Shown: one piece after another, positions 1 to 7,339 of the stretch
Layout: the number at the start of each line of letters is the position of its first letter
Position numbering within the stretch: position 1 is the first letter of the stretch
Source: Paracoccaceae bacterium
Lineage (GTDB): Bacteria; Pseudomonadota; Alphaproteobacteria; Rhodobacterales; Rhodobacteraceae
Assembly (NCBI GenBank): GCA_014872815.1
Contig: WKFK01000011.1
Location: 62,001 to 126,000, forward strand
Direction of reading: 5' to 3'
Length of the DNA stretch: 64,000 bases
The notes under the pieces: generated by a model
The model's database searches: none
Seen by the model: the letters and a program-made list of their open reading frames with translations, nothing else
Told to the model about the DNA's origin: nothing
Position numbers and translations under genes: made by a program

Positions 1-897
1 CCGACGAAATCCAACCAGACCTTTCAGCTGACTGCCGTCCAATCCACTGCTGACATGATTGTCGATTTGGGCAAAAGACAAGCGGCCATAGGCAGAACCG
101 CCTATCAAGCTGCGCCGTTCACCCAGAACTTCTAGCCCAAAGGCATCCTCATAGTGCTCACCGGCCAGAACCCGCGTATTGGCAAAGGCTGCAACAGACG
201 CTGTTGTCTTGTTGGACAGCAACCGAAGACCTAAACGACCGCGCAACTGCAAATCGTCATAGGCGCGACCTTCGGCCTCCAACACATCAAATCCAAAACT
301 TGCGAAGCCGACGGTGTTGGCACTGGCGCCGCTCAATCCGCCAATCTGACGACGAAAGTTCATCGCGCCACTGGCTTTCAGCGCAGGCACATGTTCCACT
401 GGACGGTCATATGTGAATGGCAAAACCACTCCGTTGACGTCCAATTCAATATCTTCGCTGTCGTAAGAACGCGTGTTTCCGGCCGTGGTAAACCCAATCG
501 ACAGATCCCATTCAAACCCGCGCCGCGCATCAATTTGGCGAATAAACGCCAAAACCGTCTCGCGTACCGGCTCCGGTAAATCGCCTGACAAAACCCGGAA
601 AAACTCTTCGCGCGATCTGGCCCATTGTTCGGCCATAAAATAGGCCCGCGCCAATTCAAGCCGCACACGTACCAGTTTGGGATTGTCGGCCAATATGGCC
701 TGCAGGACAGGAATGGCGATCCGCGGTTGCCCCGCGTTCAACGCAGCCATGGCATAATCAAAGGCCTGTTCAATTTCGACAACCGTGGCCGTTGGGGTGT
801 TGGCTTTCGCTGGATCTGTAGGAGATACCGCCCCCACGATTGCAAGTGCCACAACGGCGATAGCGCCGCGAAAATTAAAAAATACTGGCTTGCCCAT
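1..897 (-). CDS. Surface lipoprotein assembly modifier (Slam/DUF560-like), 3' part outside window
   Basis: The frame is open from an ATG at 897 to the window edge (299 codons); the C-terminus lies outside. A hydrophobic signal sequence (about residues 8-31) is followed by a helical TPR-like region (about 35-105, with AALNAGQPRIAIPVLQAIL and VRVRLELARAYFMAEQWARS), then alternating aromatic/polar strands with Gly-rich turns, as expected for an outer-membrane beta-barrel. This order (signal, TPR, barrel) is that of Slam proteins, which help move lipoproteins to the cell surface. The neighbour upstream on the same strand is a lipoprotein with a TbpB-like C-terminus, which supports the call. A generic TPR-barrel porin is the alternative, because the barrel end cannot be seen. 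Confidence 0.72.
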   Translation of the reverse strand, partial: MGKPVFFNFRGAIAVVALAIVGAVSPTDPAKANTPTATVVEIEQAFDYAMAALNAGQPRIAIPVLQAILADNPKLVRVRLELARAYFMAEQWARSREEFFRVLSGDLPEPVRETVLAFIRQIDARRGFEWDLSIGFTTAGNTRSYDSEDIELDVNGVVLPFTYDRPVEHVPALKASGAMNFRRQIGGLSGASANTVGFASFGFDVLEAEGRAYDDLQLRGRLGLRLLSNKTTASVAAFANTRVLAGEHYEDAFGLEVLGERRSLIGGSAYGRLSFAQIDNHVSSGLDGSQLKGLVGFRR

Positions 898-930
898 TCT
901 GGTACCTCGATACTGCCACCCCAATTAGGG

Positions 931-960
931 TGTCGCGCTCCGCATTTTCGGAGCGCGACA
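931..960. other. 12-bp perfect stem-loop between lipoprotein and Slam genes
   Basis: The arm TGTCGCGCTCCG (931-942) pairs perfectly with 949-960 around a CATTTT loop. In the transcribed (minus) direction no T-tract follows, so it does not look like a simple terminator. It lies in the 86-base gap between the lipoprotein stop and the Slam start, where it could stabilise the upstream message or reduce read-through. Confidence 0.6.
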
Positions 961-983
961 AAGTCAGCTATAGAGGCATAGGG

Positions 984-1886
984 TTAATCAGCGCCAAACG
1001 CGCCAGAGTATTGGCCAATGTTGCCCTGCATCTCAAATGTGCCACCAACTTCTTCCGCGTTGTCCCCATAAAACGACCCTTCCAATGTGCCCAAGTTGGT
1101 CGCGCTAGAGGCAATGTTTGCGCTGAAACCATTGCCATCGATGGTTCCAGTGCCGGCAAAGTCGAGGTTTGTTCGACGCCACGCGCCTCCGCCAGACAGT
1201 TCGCGGACATACGTGTTTGTCGTTGCAACACTGATATTGGAGAAATCTGAAGTTGTTAGACCGATTTGGGATTCAGCCACCAAGGCGCGACCGTCAGTTG
1301 TCACGACCATGCCAACCGTGGACCCTTGATACGTCGCGGAACCACTGGAAGGTACACTGGCAGCTGCGGTGCGATTGCCAAAGCTGCCGACTGTGACGCT
1401 ACCGGAATCCGTACCAACGCCGTTTGCCCACATGCCAAATGTCTGGTGATCAAAATCCAGTGCTATAGCATTGCCCATCCAACCGCGATCCCGTCCATCG
1501 GCGGACTCACTTGTCAGAACCAACGCATCCATTCCGTCGCTTATTTCATCACCATTGGCGGTGGCAAAACGTGTGGTGCCACTTCCGTTGGTCATTGCCA
1601 ATGTTTCCATCTCACCGATATTGGTGCCAATTTGGATCGAGCCACTCTCTTGGCTGCCCAATGACGAACCCGTCACGAGCCCTCCGCCATCGGTCGCCAG
1701 CGCCCCTGTTCGGGTCTGCCCATTCAGAGTGGTCTCGCCATGCGCCAGATACAAACGGTCACCCGCCATATCATTTAGGCGATCGCCAATTTCGTCTTCG
1801 ATATAGCCCTCAATCGTGCTCTTGCAGCCTGCAACTGACGCCAGAGCGCCTACCGCCAACAGGGCCTTGATAGATGTGTTCAGCAT
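984..1886 (-). CDS. Surface lipoprotein with TbpB-like barrel domain, probable Slam substrate
   Basis: 300 aa. The N-terminus is a lipoprotein signal with lipobox LASVAGC (Cys21). The body is Gly/Ser/Thr-rich with alternating strands. The C-terminus carries GSFYGDNAEEVGGTFEMQG, the FYG..AEE.GG.F pattern seen in the C-terminal barrels of TbpB/HpuA-like surface lipoproteins. It is followed after 86 bases by a Slam-like gene on the same strand, the typical arrangement of a Slam and its cargo. Expected location is the outer leaflet of the outer membrane, facing out. The ligand is unknown; iron- or haem-binding is known for some relatives but nothing here shows it. Confidence 0.75.
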   Translation of the reverse strand: MLNTSIKALLAVGALASVAGCKSTIEGYIEDEIGDRLNDMAGDRLYLAHGETTLNGQTRTGALATDGGGLVTGSSLGSQESGSIQIGTNIGEMETLAMTNGSGTTRFATANGDEISDGMDALVLTSESADGRDRGWMGNAIALDFDHQTFGMWANGVGTDSGSVTVGSFGNRTAAASVPSSGSATYQGSTVGMVVTTDGRALVAESQIGLTTSDFSNISVATTNTYVRELSGGGAWRRTNLDFAGTGTIDGNGFSANIASSATNLGTLEGSFYGDNAEEVGGTFEMQGNIGQYSGAFGAD

Positions 1887-2418
1887 TTTCTTTTACCCGT
1901 ATGAAGTCCGTTTCCTTGGTCAGAGAAGAGCGCTGATTTTGTTTAGGGTCCCACCGGCTCGCTCTTGCCCCCAACCAAAACTGTTTTCCTTAACGGGCGG
2001 TTTCGGCTTTACTTACAGTCAGTTAAGCAAAGAAAACCCAGGAAAAATTGAACATTCTTCCTGTCAAATTCACACTAAATACGCCTGAGAGATTACAGGG
2101 CTGACAGATTAGATTTAGAACGCCAACGCCTCGATCCGGCCCTAAAGTACCGTAATACCAATGGTTATCGGCAAAGGTCTTCCCCTGACCAAATTTGCCT
2201 CAAATGTCGCGCGATCCAATTTCGTTTGCCCTTTATCAACCCTTGGCCAGATGATCCGCATTTGAGCAAAATCTGACTGCTTCAAATTGAAAGCAAACGG
2301 CATAATCTGGACATGATTTTTTCCTGCACGCACCTCTGTCAACGCGCATTTGCCCTACGGAATCATCCCCCCAAAGGCGGCGGGGCCGTACATTTTTAGA
2401 GAATAGGTTGAGCTGTCC
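1887..2418. other. Intergenic region, no convincing gene
   Basis: 532 bases between the surface-lipoprotein gene and the broken MazG-like gene. It should hold the promoter for the lipoprotein-Slam pair near 1887-2050, but I cannot point to a clear -35/-10 or operator. A 66-codon minus-strand frame (2142-2342) has no recognisable domain and no supporting context, so it is not called. Confidence 0.5.
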
Positions 2419-2796
2419 TCAGCTCTCTTCACCCTGATCGGACAGGTAGCGACCCCATTTTGCCGAAAAGCCGTCGGCCAGATCGATCCCTTGCCAATCG
2501 GCAAAGACCATTAAGAAGCCGAACAGATCCGCCGCTTCATCAATCAGGTTCTAACGCGCCTCTGTCAAAGTCACCTCGCCCCGCTGCGCCCCCTGCGTCG
2601 CCAGGTACGCCGCCTGCAACTCACCCAGTTCTTCGGTCATCTTTGCCAGATACCAAGTGGCGTCACGATCGATACCAAATCGCGCGGCATAGATATCAGA
2701 GACCGCCGCCGCCTGGTGCGTCAGCTTTCTCACATCAGTTTCGGCCCATGTCTCCGAGAGGGCCAGTGTCGTCAGGTTCACATTTTCCACTTTCAA
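2419..2796 (-). pseudogene. MazG-like nucleotide pyrophosphohydrolase interrupted by in-frame TAG
   Basis: From a TTG at 2796 (GGAGGT lies six bases upstream) the frame encodes 81 residues, meets TAG at 2551-2553, and continues in the same frame for 43 more codons to TGA at 2419-2421. The first part has KMTEELGELQAAYL, the EExxE metal-binding half of the MazG-like fold. The part after the stop has DEAADLFGFLMVFADWQGID, the matching ExxD half plus the usual C-terminal tail. The two metal motifs are thus on opposite sides of the stop, so the truncated product should be inactive. One codon change explains it, so this is a recent nonsense mutation, a sequence error, or (less likely) read-through. 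The family hydrolyses nucleoside triphosphates to monophosphates. Confidence 0.8.
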
Positions 2797-2800
2797 AACC

Positions 2801-2843
2801 GCACCTCCGCGAAACAGACGCTATACCGACATGATACCGACGT
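2801..2843 (+). repeat. 43-bp dispersed element, copy A (three 11-bp units)
   Basis: The element is GCACCTCCGC followed by three 11-bp units resembling GATACCGACGN. It matches 37775-37817 at 37 of 43 positions. Here it fills the gap between the ruvB stop and the MazG-like start, and its minus strand supplies the GGAGGT in front of that start. Confidence 0.75.
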
Positions 2844-2844
2844 C

Positions 2845-3888
2845 CTATTTGCCGTTGCTTGGCGGCGTAAACAGATCGCTCTGCTCCCGTTGCCTTGGCG
2901 CACTCAGACCGAGATGTTGCCACGCTTTCTGCGCCAACATCCGTCCGCGCGGCGTGCGTTGAATAAGACCTTGCTGCAACAAAAACGGCTCAATCACCTC
3001 TTCAATCGCGTCCCGACTTTCGCTCAAGGCCGCACTGATCGTGTCGATCCCAACCGGCCCGCCAGCGTAGTTTTCGGCTATGAAAAGCAAATAGCGCCGA
3101 TCCGCGCCATCCAACCCAAGATTGTCCACCCCAAGCCGCGTAAGTGCCCCGTCTGCAAGGTCTTTTGTGATGACACCATCGCCTTCCACCAAGGCGAAAT
3201 CCACCACCCGCCTCAACAATCGACCAGCAATTCTAGGCGTCCCGCGCGAGCGCCGCGCAATCTCCCGCGCCCCACCATCCTGCGCAGGCACGCCCAGCTT
3301 GTTGGCATTGCGGGTGACAATCTCGTTGAGTTCATCCTCAGTATAAAACTGCAATCGCGTCGGAATCCCAAACCGATCCCTGAGCGGCGTGGTCAACAGC
3401 CCCAACCGCGTCGTTGCACCCACCAATGTAAAGGGCTGCAACTCAATCCGAACTGTTCGTGCCGCCGGCCCCTCCCCAATCACCAGATCAAGTTCAAAGT
3501 CCTCCATCGCGGGATAGAGCACCTCTTCGACTGCCGGATTAAGTCGATGAATCTCATCGATAAAAAGAACATCTCGTGCTTCGAGATTTGTGAGGATCGC
3601 AGCCAGGTCTCCAGCTTTCGCAAGCACCGGTCCTGAGGTCATACGGAAGTTCACCCCCAACTCCCGCGCCATGATTTGTGCCAAAGTGGTCTTCCCCAAA
3701 CCTGGCGGGCCATGGAACAACGTATGGTCCATGGCCTCTCCACGACGGCGGGCACTTTCAATAAACACACGCAGGTTGGCGCGGGCTTCTCTTTGACCAA
3801 TAAAGGCATCCAGCTCTTGCGGGCGCAACGCACGATCGGCGTCCTCTGGCCGTGGTTCTGGTCTCAGTGTGGGGTCAGGCTGATCCAT
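2845..3888 (-). CDS. ruvB: Holliday junction branch migration helicase RuvB
   Basis: 347 aa, the usual length. RuvB is the hexameric AAA+ motor that drives RuvA-bound Holliday junctions along DNA. Walker [10 protein letters not shown] is at residues 60-68 and Walker B/DEIH at 108-114. The sensor region with [18 protein letters not shown] and the C-terminal winged helix with the RTPRGR motif are also present. The start follows the ruvA stop by three bases, so the two are translated together. Third gene of ruvC-ruvA-ruvB. Confidence 0.97.
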   Translation of the reverse strand: MDQPDPTLRPEPRPEDADRALRPQELDAFIGQREARANLRVFIESARRRGEAMDHTLFHGPPGLGKTTLAQIMARELGVNFRMTSGPVLAKAGDLAAILTNLEARDVLFIDEIHRLNPAVEEVLYPAMEDFELDLVIGEGPAARTVRIELQPFTLVGATTRLGLLTTPLRDRFGIPTRLQFYTEDELNEIVTRNANKLGVPAQDGGAREIARRSRGTPRIAGRLLRRVVDFALVEGDGVITKDLADGALTRLGVDNLGLDGADRRYLLFIAENYAGGPVGIDTISAALSESRDAIEEVIEPFLLQQGLIQRTPRGRMLAQKAWQHLGLSAPRQREQSDLFTPPSNGK

Positions 3889-3891
3889 GTT

Positions 3892-4605
3892 TTATCCTTT
3901 TGGTGCCAGCAACTTAAGCGCCGCACGGATCAACTCCGACGTATCCGCTTCGGGATCCTCACCCGCCGCTTGCGCCACGGCACCCGCCGCATCTGCTGGC
4001 CCGTAGCCTAGATTGCCAAGGGCAGACAAAGCTTCAGCCTGCACACTCATAGACGCCGCCGCAGCAGCACCAGCCGCCGCAGAAGCCCCCCCCGCACTCA
4101 CCGGCGTGCCCGCCACATCTTCGATCACCTCGTCGTCCGCAGCCATCTCTTCGCCAGAAACAGATGCCATGGCCTCCCCAAGTGTCCCGCCCAGCGCCAT
4201 CACTTCCGGTGCCTTGTCTTTTAATTCAATAACAACACGTTGCGCCGTTTTAGGGCCAACGCCTTTGGCCGCTTTGATCGCTGCCACATCGCCGAGGGTC
4301 ACCGCCCGGCTCACACCCTCAGCTCCCAGCGCACCAAGGATCGCCAAACTTGCCTTCGCACCAATCCCCTGCACGCTCATCAACAGGCGGTGCCACTCCT
4401 TCTCAAACAGACTCGAAAAACCAAACAATTGTAAGAGGTCTTCCCGAACCAACAGGTCAGTATAGAGCGCCACCGGTTCGCCAATACCCGGCAAAGCCGC
4501 CAGTGTCCGGTCCGAGCAGTAGACGACATAGCCCACACCGCGCACATCAATCAGCACATGATCCGTGCTGCGGTACTCCAGCTTCCCAGAAATCTTGCCA
4601 ATCAT
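3892..4605 (-). CDS. ruvA: Holliday junction DNA helicase subunit RuvA
   Basis: 237 aa from the ATG at 4605, chosen because [11 protein letters not shown] is the conserved RuvA start and it overlaps the ruvC stop (ATGA). Domain I is the OB-fold (1-65); domain II has the helix-hairpin-helix motifs [17 protein letters not shown] and [22 protein letters not shown]. The linker to domain III is long and Ala/acidic-rich (about 145-190), making the protein longer than the E. coli one; this is common in alphaproteobacteria. It binds four-way junctions as a tetramer and loads RuvB. Confidence 0.95.
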   Translation of the reverse strand: MIGKISGKLEYRSTDHVLIDVRGVGYVVYCSDRTLAALPGIGEPVALYTDLLVREDLLQLFGFSSLFEKEWHRLLMSVQGIGAKASLAILGALGAEGVSRAVTLGDVAAIKAAKGVGPKTAQRVVIELKDKAPEVMALGGTLGEAMASVSGEEMAADDEVIEDVAGTPVSAGGASAAAGAAAAASMSVQAEALSALGNLGYGPADAAGAVAQAAGEDPEADTSELIRAALKLLAPKG

Positions 4606-5120
4606 GCCTGCGCCCTCTTTAATGCTTCTGCATACCCAGCCCCTGCACGAGCGTAATGTGCATGGCACATTGCAATCGCCAGCGCATCTGCTGCGTCGGC
4701 ACCCGCGATTTTCACACCGGGAAGCTGCAGCTTCACCATATGCTCTACCTGGTGTTTCTCTGCATGTCCGACGCCAACAATCGTTTTCTTCACCTTGTTT
4801 GGCGCGTACTCGCCAATGTGGAGCCCCGCCTGCGCCGGGACCAACAACGCGATACCTCGCGCCTGTCCAAGCTTGAGCGTTCCTGCGCCATCTTTGTTCA
4901 CAAAGGTCTGCTCAATCGCGGCATGATCCGGCAAGAAGCGTGCGACAACATCGGTGAGCTGCTCATGCAGCGACAACAGTCGCGCCGCCAAATCCTTCCC
5001 AACCGAATGACAAATCCCGTTGGCCACGTGGCTCATCTTGCTGCCGTCTGCGTCGATCACGCCCCAGCCCATGTTTCGCAAACCTGGATCGATTCCCAAT
5101 ACGCGCATGTTGTGCCCCAT
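4602..5120 (-). CDS. ruvC: Crossover junction endodeoxyribonuclease RuvC
   Basis: 172 aa from the ATG at 5120, or 168 aa from the ATG at 5108 ([10 protein letters not shown]), which has GGGG of the preceding codons as a ribosome site; both fit the family. RuvC cuts Holliday junctions symmetrically as a dimer. The acidic catalytic set is visible: Asp in GIDPG, Glu in AIEQTF, and two Asp in [11 protein letters not shown]. The stop overlaps the ruvA start by four bases, and the operon order ruvC-ruvA-ruvB is standard. Confidence 0.95.
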   Translation of the reverse strand: MGHNMRVLGIDPGLRNMGWGVIDADGSKMSHVANGICHSVGKDLAARLLSLHEQLTDVVARFLPDHAAIEQTFVNKDGAGTLKLGQARGIALLVPAQAGLHIGEYAPNKVKKTIVGVGHAEKHQVEHMVKLQLPGVKIAGADAADALAIAMCHAHYARAGAGYAEALKRAQA

Positions 5121-5437
5121 TGTGCTCTGTTTTCTTGTTGTTCCCCGTGGAGTAGCACGAAACGAGAACAAACGCCAAGCCTGAAGCAAATTGCGACAAA
5201 AGTTTTAGAAGGTGCGACGTTTTGGCGACCCGCCTGACGCCAGCCCCAAATGGTCTAAATGCGACCCTTTGAAACACCAAAAGCGACCTTATTAATAAGG
5301 TGTTTCCGCGCTTCTCGACCTATGCAAAAACCGCATGCCACCTATGCCGCTTTGGTGCTTGCTGTGGCTCATTTCGCACCCTATGTGCGGCCAATCGAAA
5401 ACACAGTCCATAGCAACTGAAAGAAAGGATTTCTGAT
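5121..5437. promoter_or_regulatory. Divergent promoter region of ruvCAB and the DUF1127 gene
   Basis: 317 bases without a gene. It contains a 16-bp perfect palindrome, ACCTTATTAATAAGGT, at 5286-5301. A sigma70-like pair, TTGCTG (5359-5364), 17 bases, TATGTG (5382-5387), points toward the DUF1127 gene. AAAGGA lies just before that gene's start. No LexA-like box for ruv was recognised. Confidence 0.4.
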
Positions 5438-5626
5438 ATGGCCGCCTTCGAACATACGTCGACCTCCGGTTCTGCTGGCCGTATCGGTCAGCCCGTCTTC
5501 GCGCTTGTTGCCCGCTTCGTAGATTGGAACGAAAAGCGCCGCACACGCAATGCTCTGGCAATGCTCAGCGACCGCGAGCTGGACGACATCGGTTTGTCCC
5601 GCTCCGATATTTACGCAATCCGCTAA
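5438..5626 (+). CDS. Small DUF1127 protein
   Basis: 62 aa, start preceded by AAAGGA. The C-terminal half holds the DUF1127 (YjiS-like) motif: Arg-rich helix EKRRTRNALAMLSDRELDDIG followed by LSRSDI. These are short basic proteins common in Rhodobacterales; some members bind RNA or influence phosphate and small-molecule metabolism, but no role can be read here. It stands alone between its own upstream region and a strong terminator, so it is probably a monocistronic, highly expressed message. Confidence 0.88.
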   Translation: MAAFEHTSTSGSAGRIGQPVFALVARFVDWNEKRRTRNALAMLSDRELDDIGLSRSDIYAIR

Positions 5627-5671
5627 GCGCAACTTCACCACTCACACGGTTTGGGTCGCTTAGACCGAATG

Positions 5672-5700
5672 CCGCCGTCTCGTTTGAGGCGGCGGTTTTG
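5672..5700 (+). terminator. Rho-independent terminator of the DUF1127 gene
   Basis: A 10-bp stem (one T-G wobble) with arms 5672-5681 and 5686-5695 and loop GTTT, followed by TTTTGTTTT. The core CGTCTC-TTT-GAGGCG resembles the terminator at 54193-54214. Confidence 0.9.
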
Positions 5701-5721
5701 TTTTCAGCATCGAAAAATGAA

Positions 5722-5751
5722 GCGGCCCCGGGGAGAGAGACCCAGGGCCGC
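5722..5751 (-). terminator. Terminator-like hairpin downstream of the 115-aa membrane protein
   Basis: GCGGCCC (5722-5728) pairs with 5745-5751. In the minus direction the stem is followed by TTCATTTTT. It sits 38 bases after the stop of the minus-strand gene at 5789. Confidence 0.65.
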
Positions 5752-5788
5752 ATGGGATCTTGGAGGGATCCACGGAAACTTTAAAGTG

Positions 5789-6136
5789 TCAGAGTTTGGT
5801 GTTGAGCTGAGTTGATATCCAACGGGACACCGGATCGGGGGCCATGGTCCAGGCGACAGCCTTTTCAACGGTAGACCCACCGCTCAGTCGAACAACGTCC
5901 TGAGAATAGAAATCAGGGCCAAACTGAGACATCATGAAGCCTTTGATCATGAAAAAAGACACAACAACGGTGAATAGCCCGGCCCAAGGGAACCCTCGGC
6001 GACGGCCTGCGCCTTTAACAATCATGTATCCATTACGATTGATCACAACAGATTCACGAGCAACACGGCCCGTTTTCGCTTGCTTGCGATAGATCCGCGC
6101 GAGGCGGTCATGGAATTCTGCGTAAGACTCACTCAT
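5789..6136 (-). CDS. Conserved-looking membrane protein of unknown function
   Basis: 115 aa. The N-terminal half is basic and hydrophilic (SYAEFHDRLARIYRKQAKTG, about 4-23). One membrane helix lies at about 51-68 (AGLFTVVVSFFMIKGFMM), followed by a short tail likely outside the cytoplasm. No family motif is recognised. It is convergent with the DUF1127 gene and separated from it by terminators on both strands. The hairpin downstream and good codon use support a real gene. Confidence 0.72.
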   Translation of the reverse strand: MSESYAEFHDRLARIYRKQAKTGRVARESVVINRNGYMIVKGAGRRRGFPWAGLFTVVVSFFMIKGFMMSQFGPDFYSQDVVRLSGGSTVEKAVAWTMAPDPVSRWISTQLNTKL

Positions 6137-6343
6137 GGCAACAACTCAGGTTTGGCCCCCACCAAACATGGACAAATCTGGGCTCGAAATGTGGCAAAAT
6201 TAAGGCGCAAAGCTGAAAATGTGGCGAATTATCGTCAAATATGACGTCAATTCAGCATTTCCGCAGAACAAATGGAAACAACACAGAGATAGCAGTCGAA
6301 CTGTCCTGATCCAAGAAACAAACATGCGATATAACACAAAAAA

Positions 6344-6365
6344 GGGCAGCTGTTTCCAGCTGCCC
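6344..6365 (-). terminator. Terminator of prmA
   Basis: The perfect 9-bp stem GGGCAGCTG/CAGCTGCCC with loop TTTC is followed on the minus strand by TTTTTTGTG. It is 30 bases past the prmA stop. Confidence 0.9.
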
Positions 6366-6395
6366 ACTTCGTGATTCTGTGAGAGGTTTTCCGCT

Positions 6396-7268
6396 TTAAG
6401 CGCGGCGTGTCAGCGTCAGTGTGGTCCACTCGCCAATCTCTTCGCGGGTGTGCACATCAAAGCCCGCCGCATCGTAGGCTTCGACCACTTCATCTGCCTG
6501 TTCGTTCAGGATGCCGGAAAGGATCGCATGGCCGTTTGTGGCAATATTTGCACCCATGTCCGGCGCCAGATCTACCAGTGGTGCCTTCAGGATGTTGGCA
6601 AACACCAGATCATAAGGCGCCTTGGCCGCCAGATCAGGATGCCCAAAACCAGCCGCCTCCAGACAGATGACCTTCCCGTCTAGACAGTTCGCCGAGACAT
6701 TGGCCTTGGCCACATCCACGGCCACCTCGTCGATATCGCTCGCCAACACCGGATTTGGCCAAATCCGAGCAGCCCCCATGCCCAGCACCGCCGTACCGCA
6801 GCCAATATCGGCCACATTCTGACCGACAAAGCCCTCGTTGGCCACGCGGTCCAACGCCTTCAGGCACCCCAAAGTGGTACCATGGTGGCCGGTGCCAAAG
6901 GCCATCGCAGCTTCGATCAGTAGGGGCTCGGCGCCTTCCGGGATCTTATCCGCATCGTGGCTGCCATAGACAAAGAAACGGCCTGCCTCAACCGGTGCAA
7001 GCTCACGCTTCACATGGGCCACCCAGTCGGTTTCCGGCAGTTCAGACACCACAAAGGGCTTCGCGCTGAACGCGGCGGCCAAGACGGCTAAACCCGCCTC
7101 ATCGGGAGCTTCCACGAAATAGCCGCCAATTTCCCAGAGGCCAGAGCCATCTTCGACCTCGAACACTCCAACGCCTGTGGGTTCCGGCACCAGCCGCTCC
7201 ATCGCTTCGCCCAGCGCTTCGGCCTGCTCTTTTCCCATCAATGTGGTCAATGCGGTGAATGTCGGCAT
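6396..7268 (-). CDS. prmA: Ribosomal protein L11 methyltransferase
   Basis: 290 aa, start supported by AGGAGAGC upstream. PrmA trimethylates lysines and the N-terminus of ribosomal protein L11 using S-adenosylmethionine. The family signature AMAFGTGHHGTT is present (about 122-133), then motif I VADIGCGTAVLGMGAA, and the post-I acidic residue in ASDIDEVAV. NILKAPLVDLAP matches the catalytic-region N[IV]L motif. The gene has its own terminator downstream and an MFS gene upstream on the same strand. Confidence 0.93.
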   Translation of the reverse strand: MPTFTALTTLMGKEQAEALGEAMERLVPEPTGVGVFEVEDGSGLWEIGGYFVEAPDEAGLAVLAAAFSAKPFVVSELPETDWVAHVKRELAPVEAGRFFVYGSHDADKIPEGAEPLLIEAAMAFGTGHHGTTLGCLKALDRVANEGFVGQNVADIGCGTAVLGMGAARIWPNPVLASDIDEVAVDVAKANVSANCLDGKVICLEAAGFGHPDLAAKAPYDLVFANILKAPLVDLAPDMGANIATNGHAILSGILNEQADEVVEAYDAAGFDVHTREEIGEWTTLTLTRRA

Positions 7269-7339
7269 GTTGCTCTCCTATCAGGTTGCGCAGGGCCTAG
7301 GGTCTCCCCTCGCCCCCGTCAAGCCTGCGCCGGCACAAA

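Noticed and set aside
2142-2342. 66-codon minus-strand frame between the lipoprotein and MazG-like genes
   Set aside because: No recognisable domain, no clear ribosome site and no linked neighbour; could be a chance frame.
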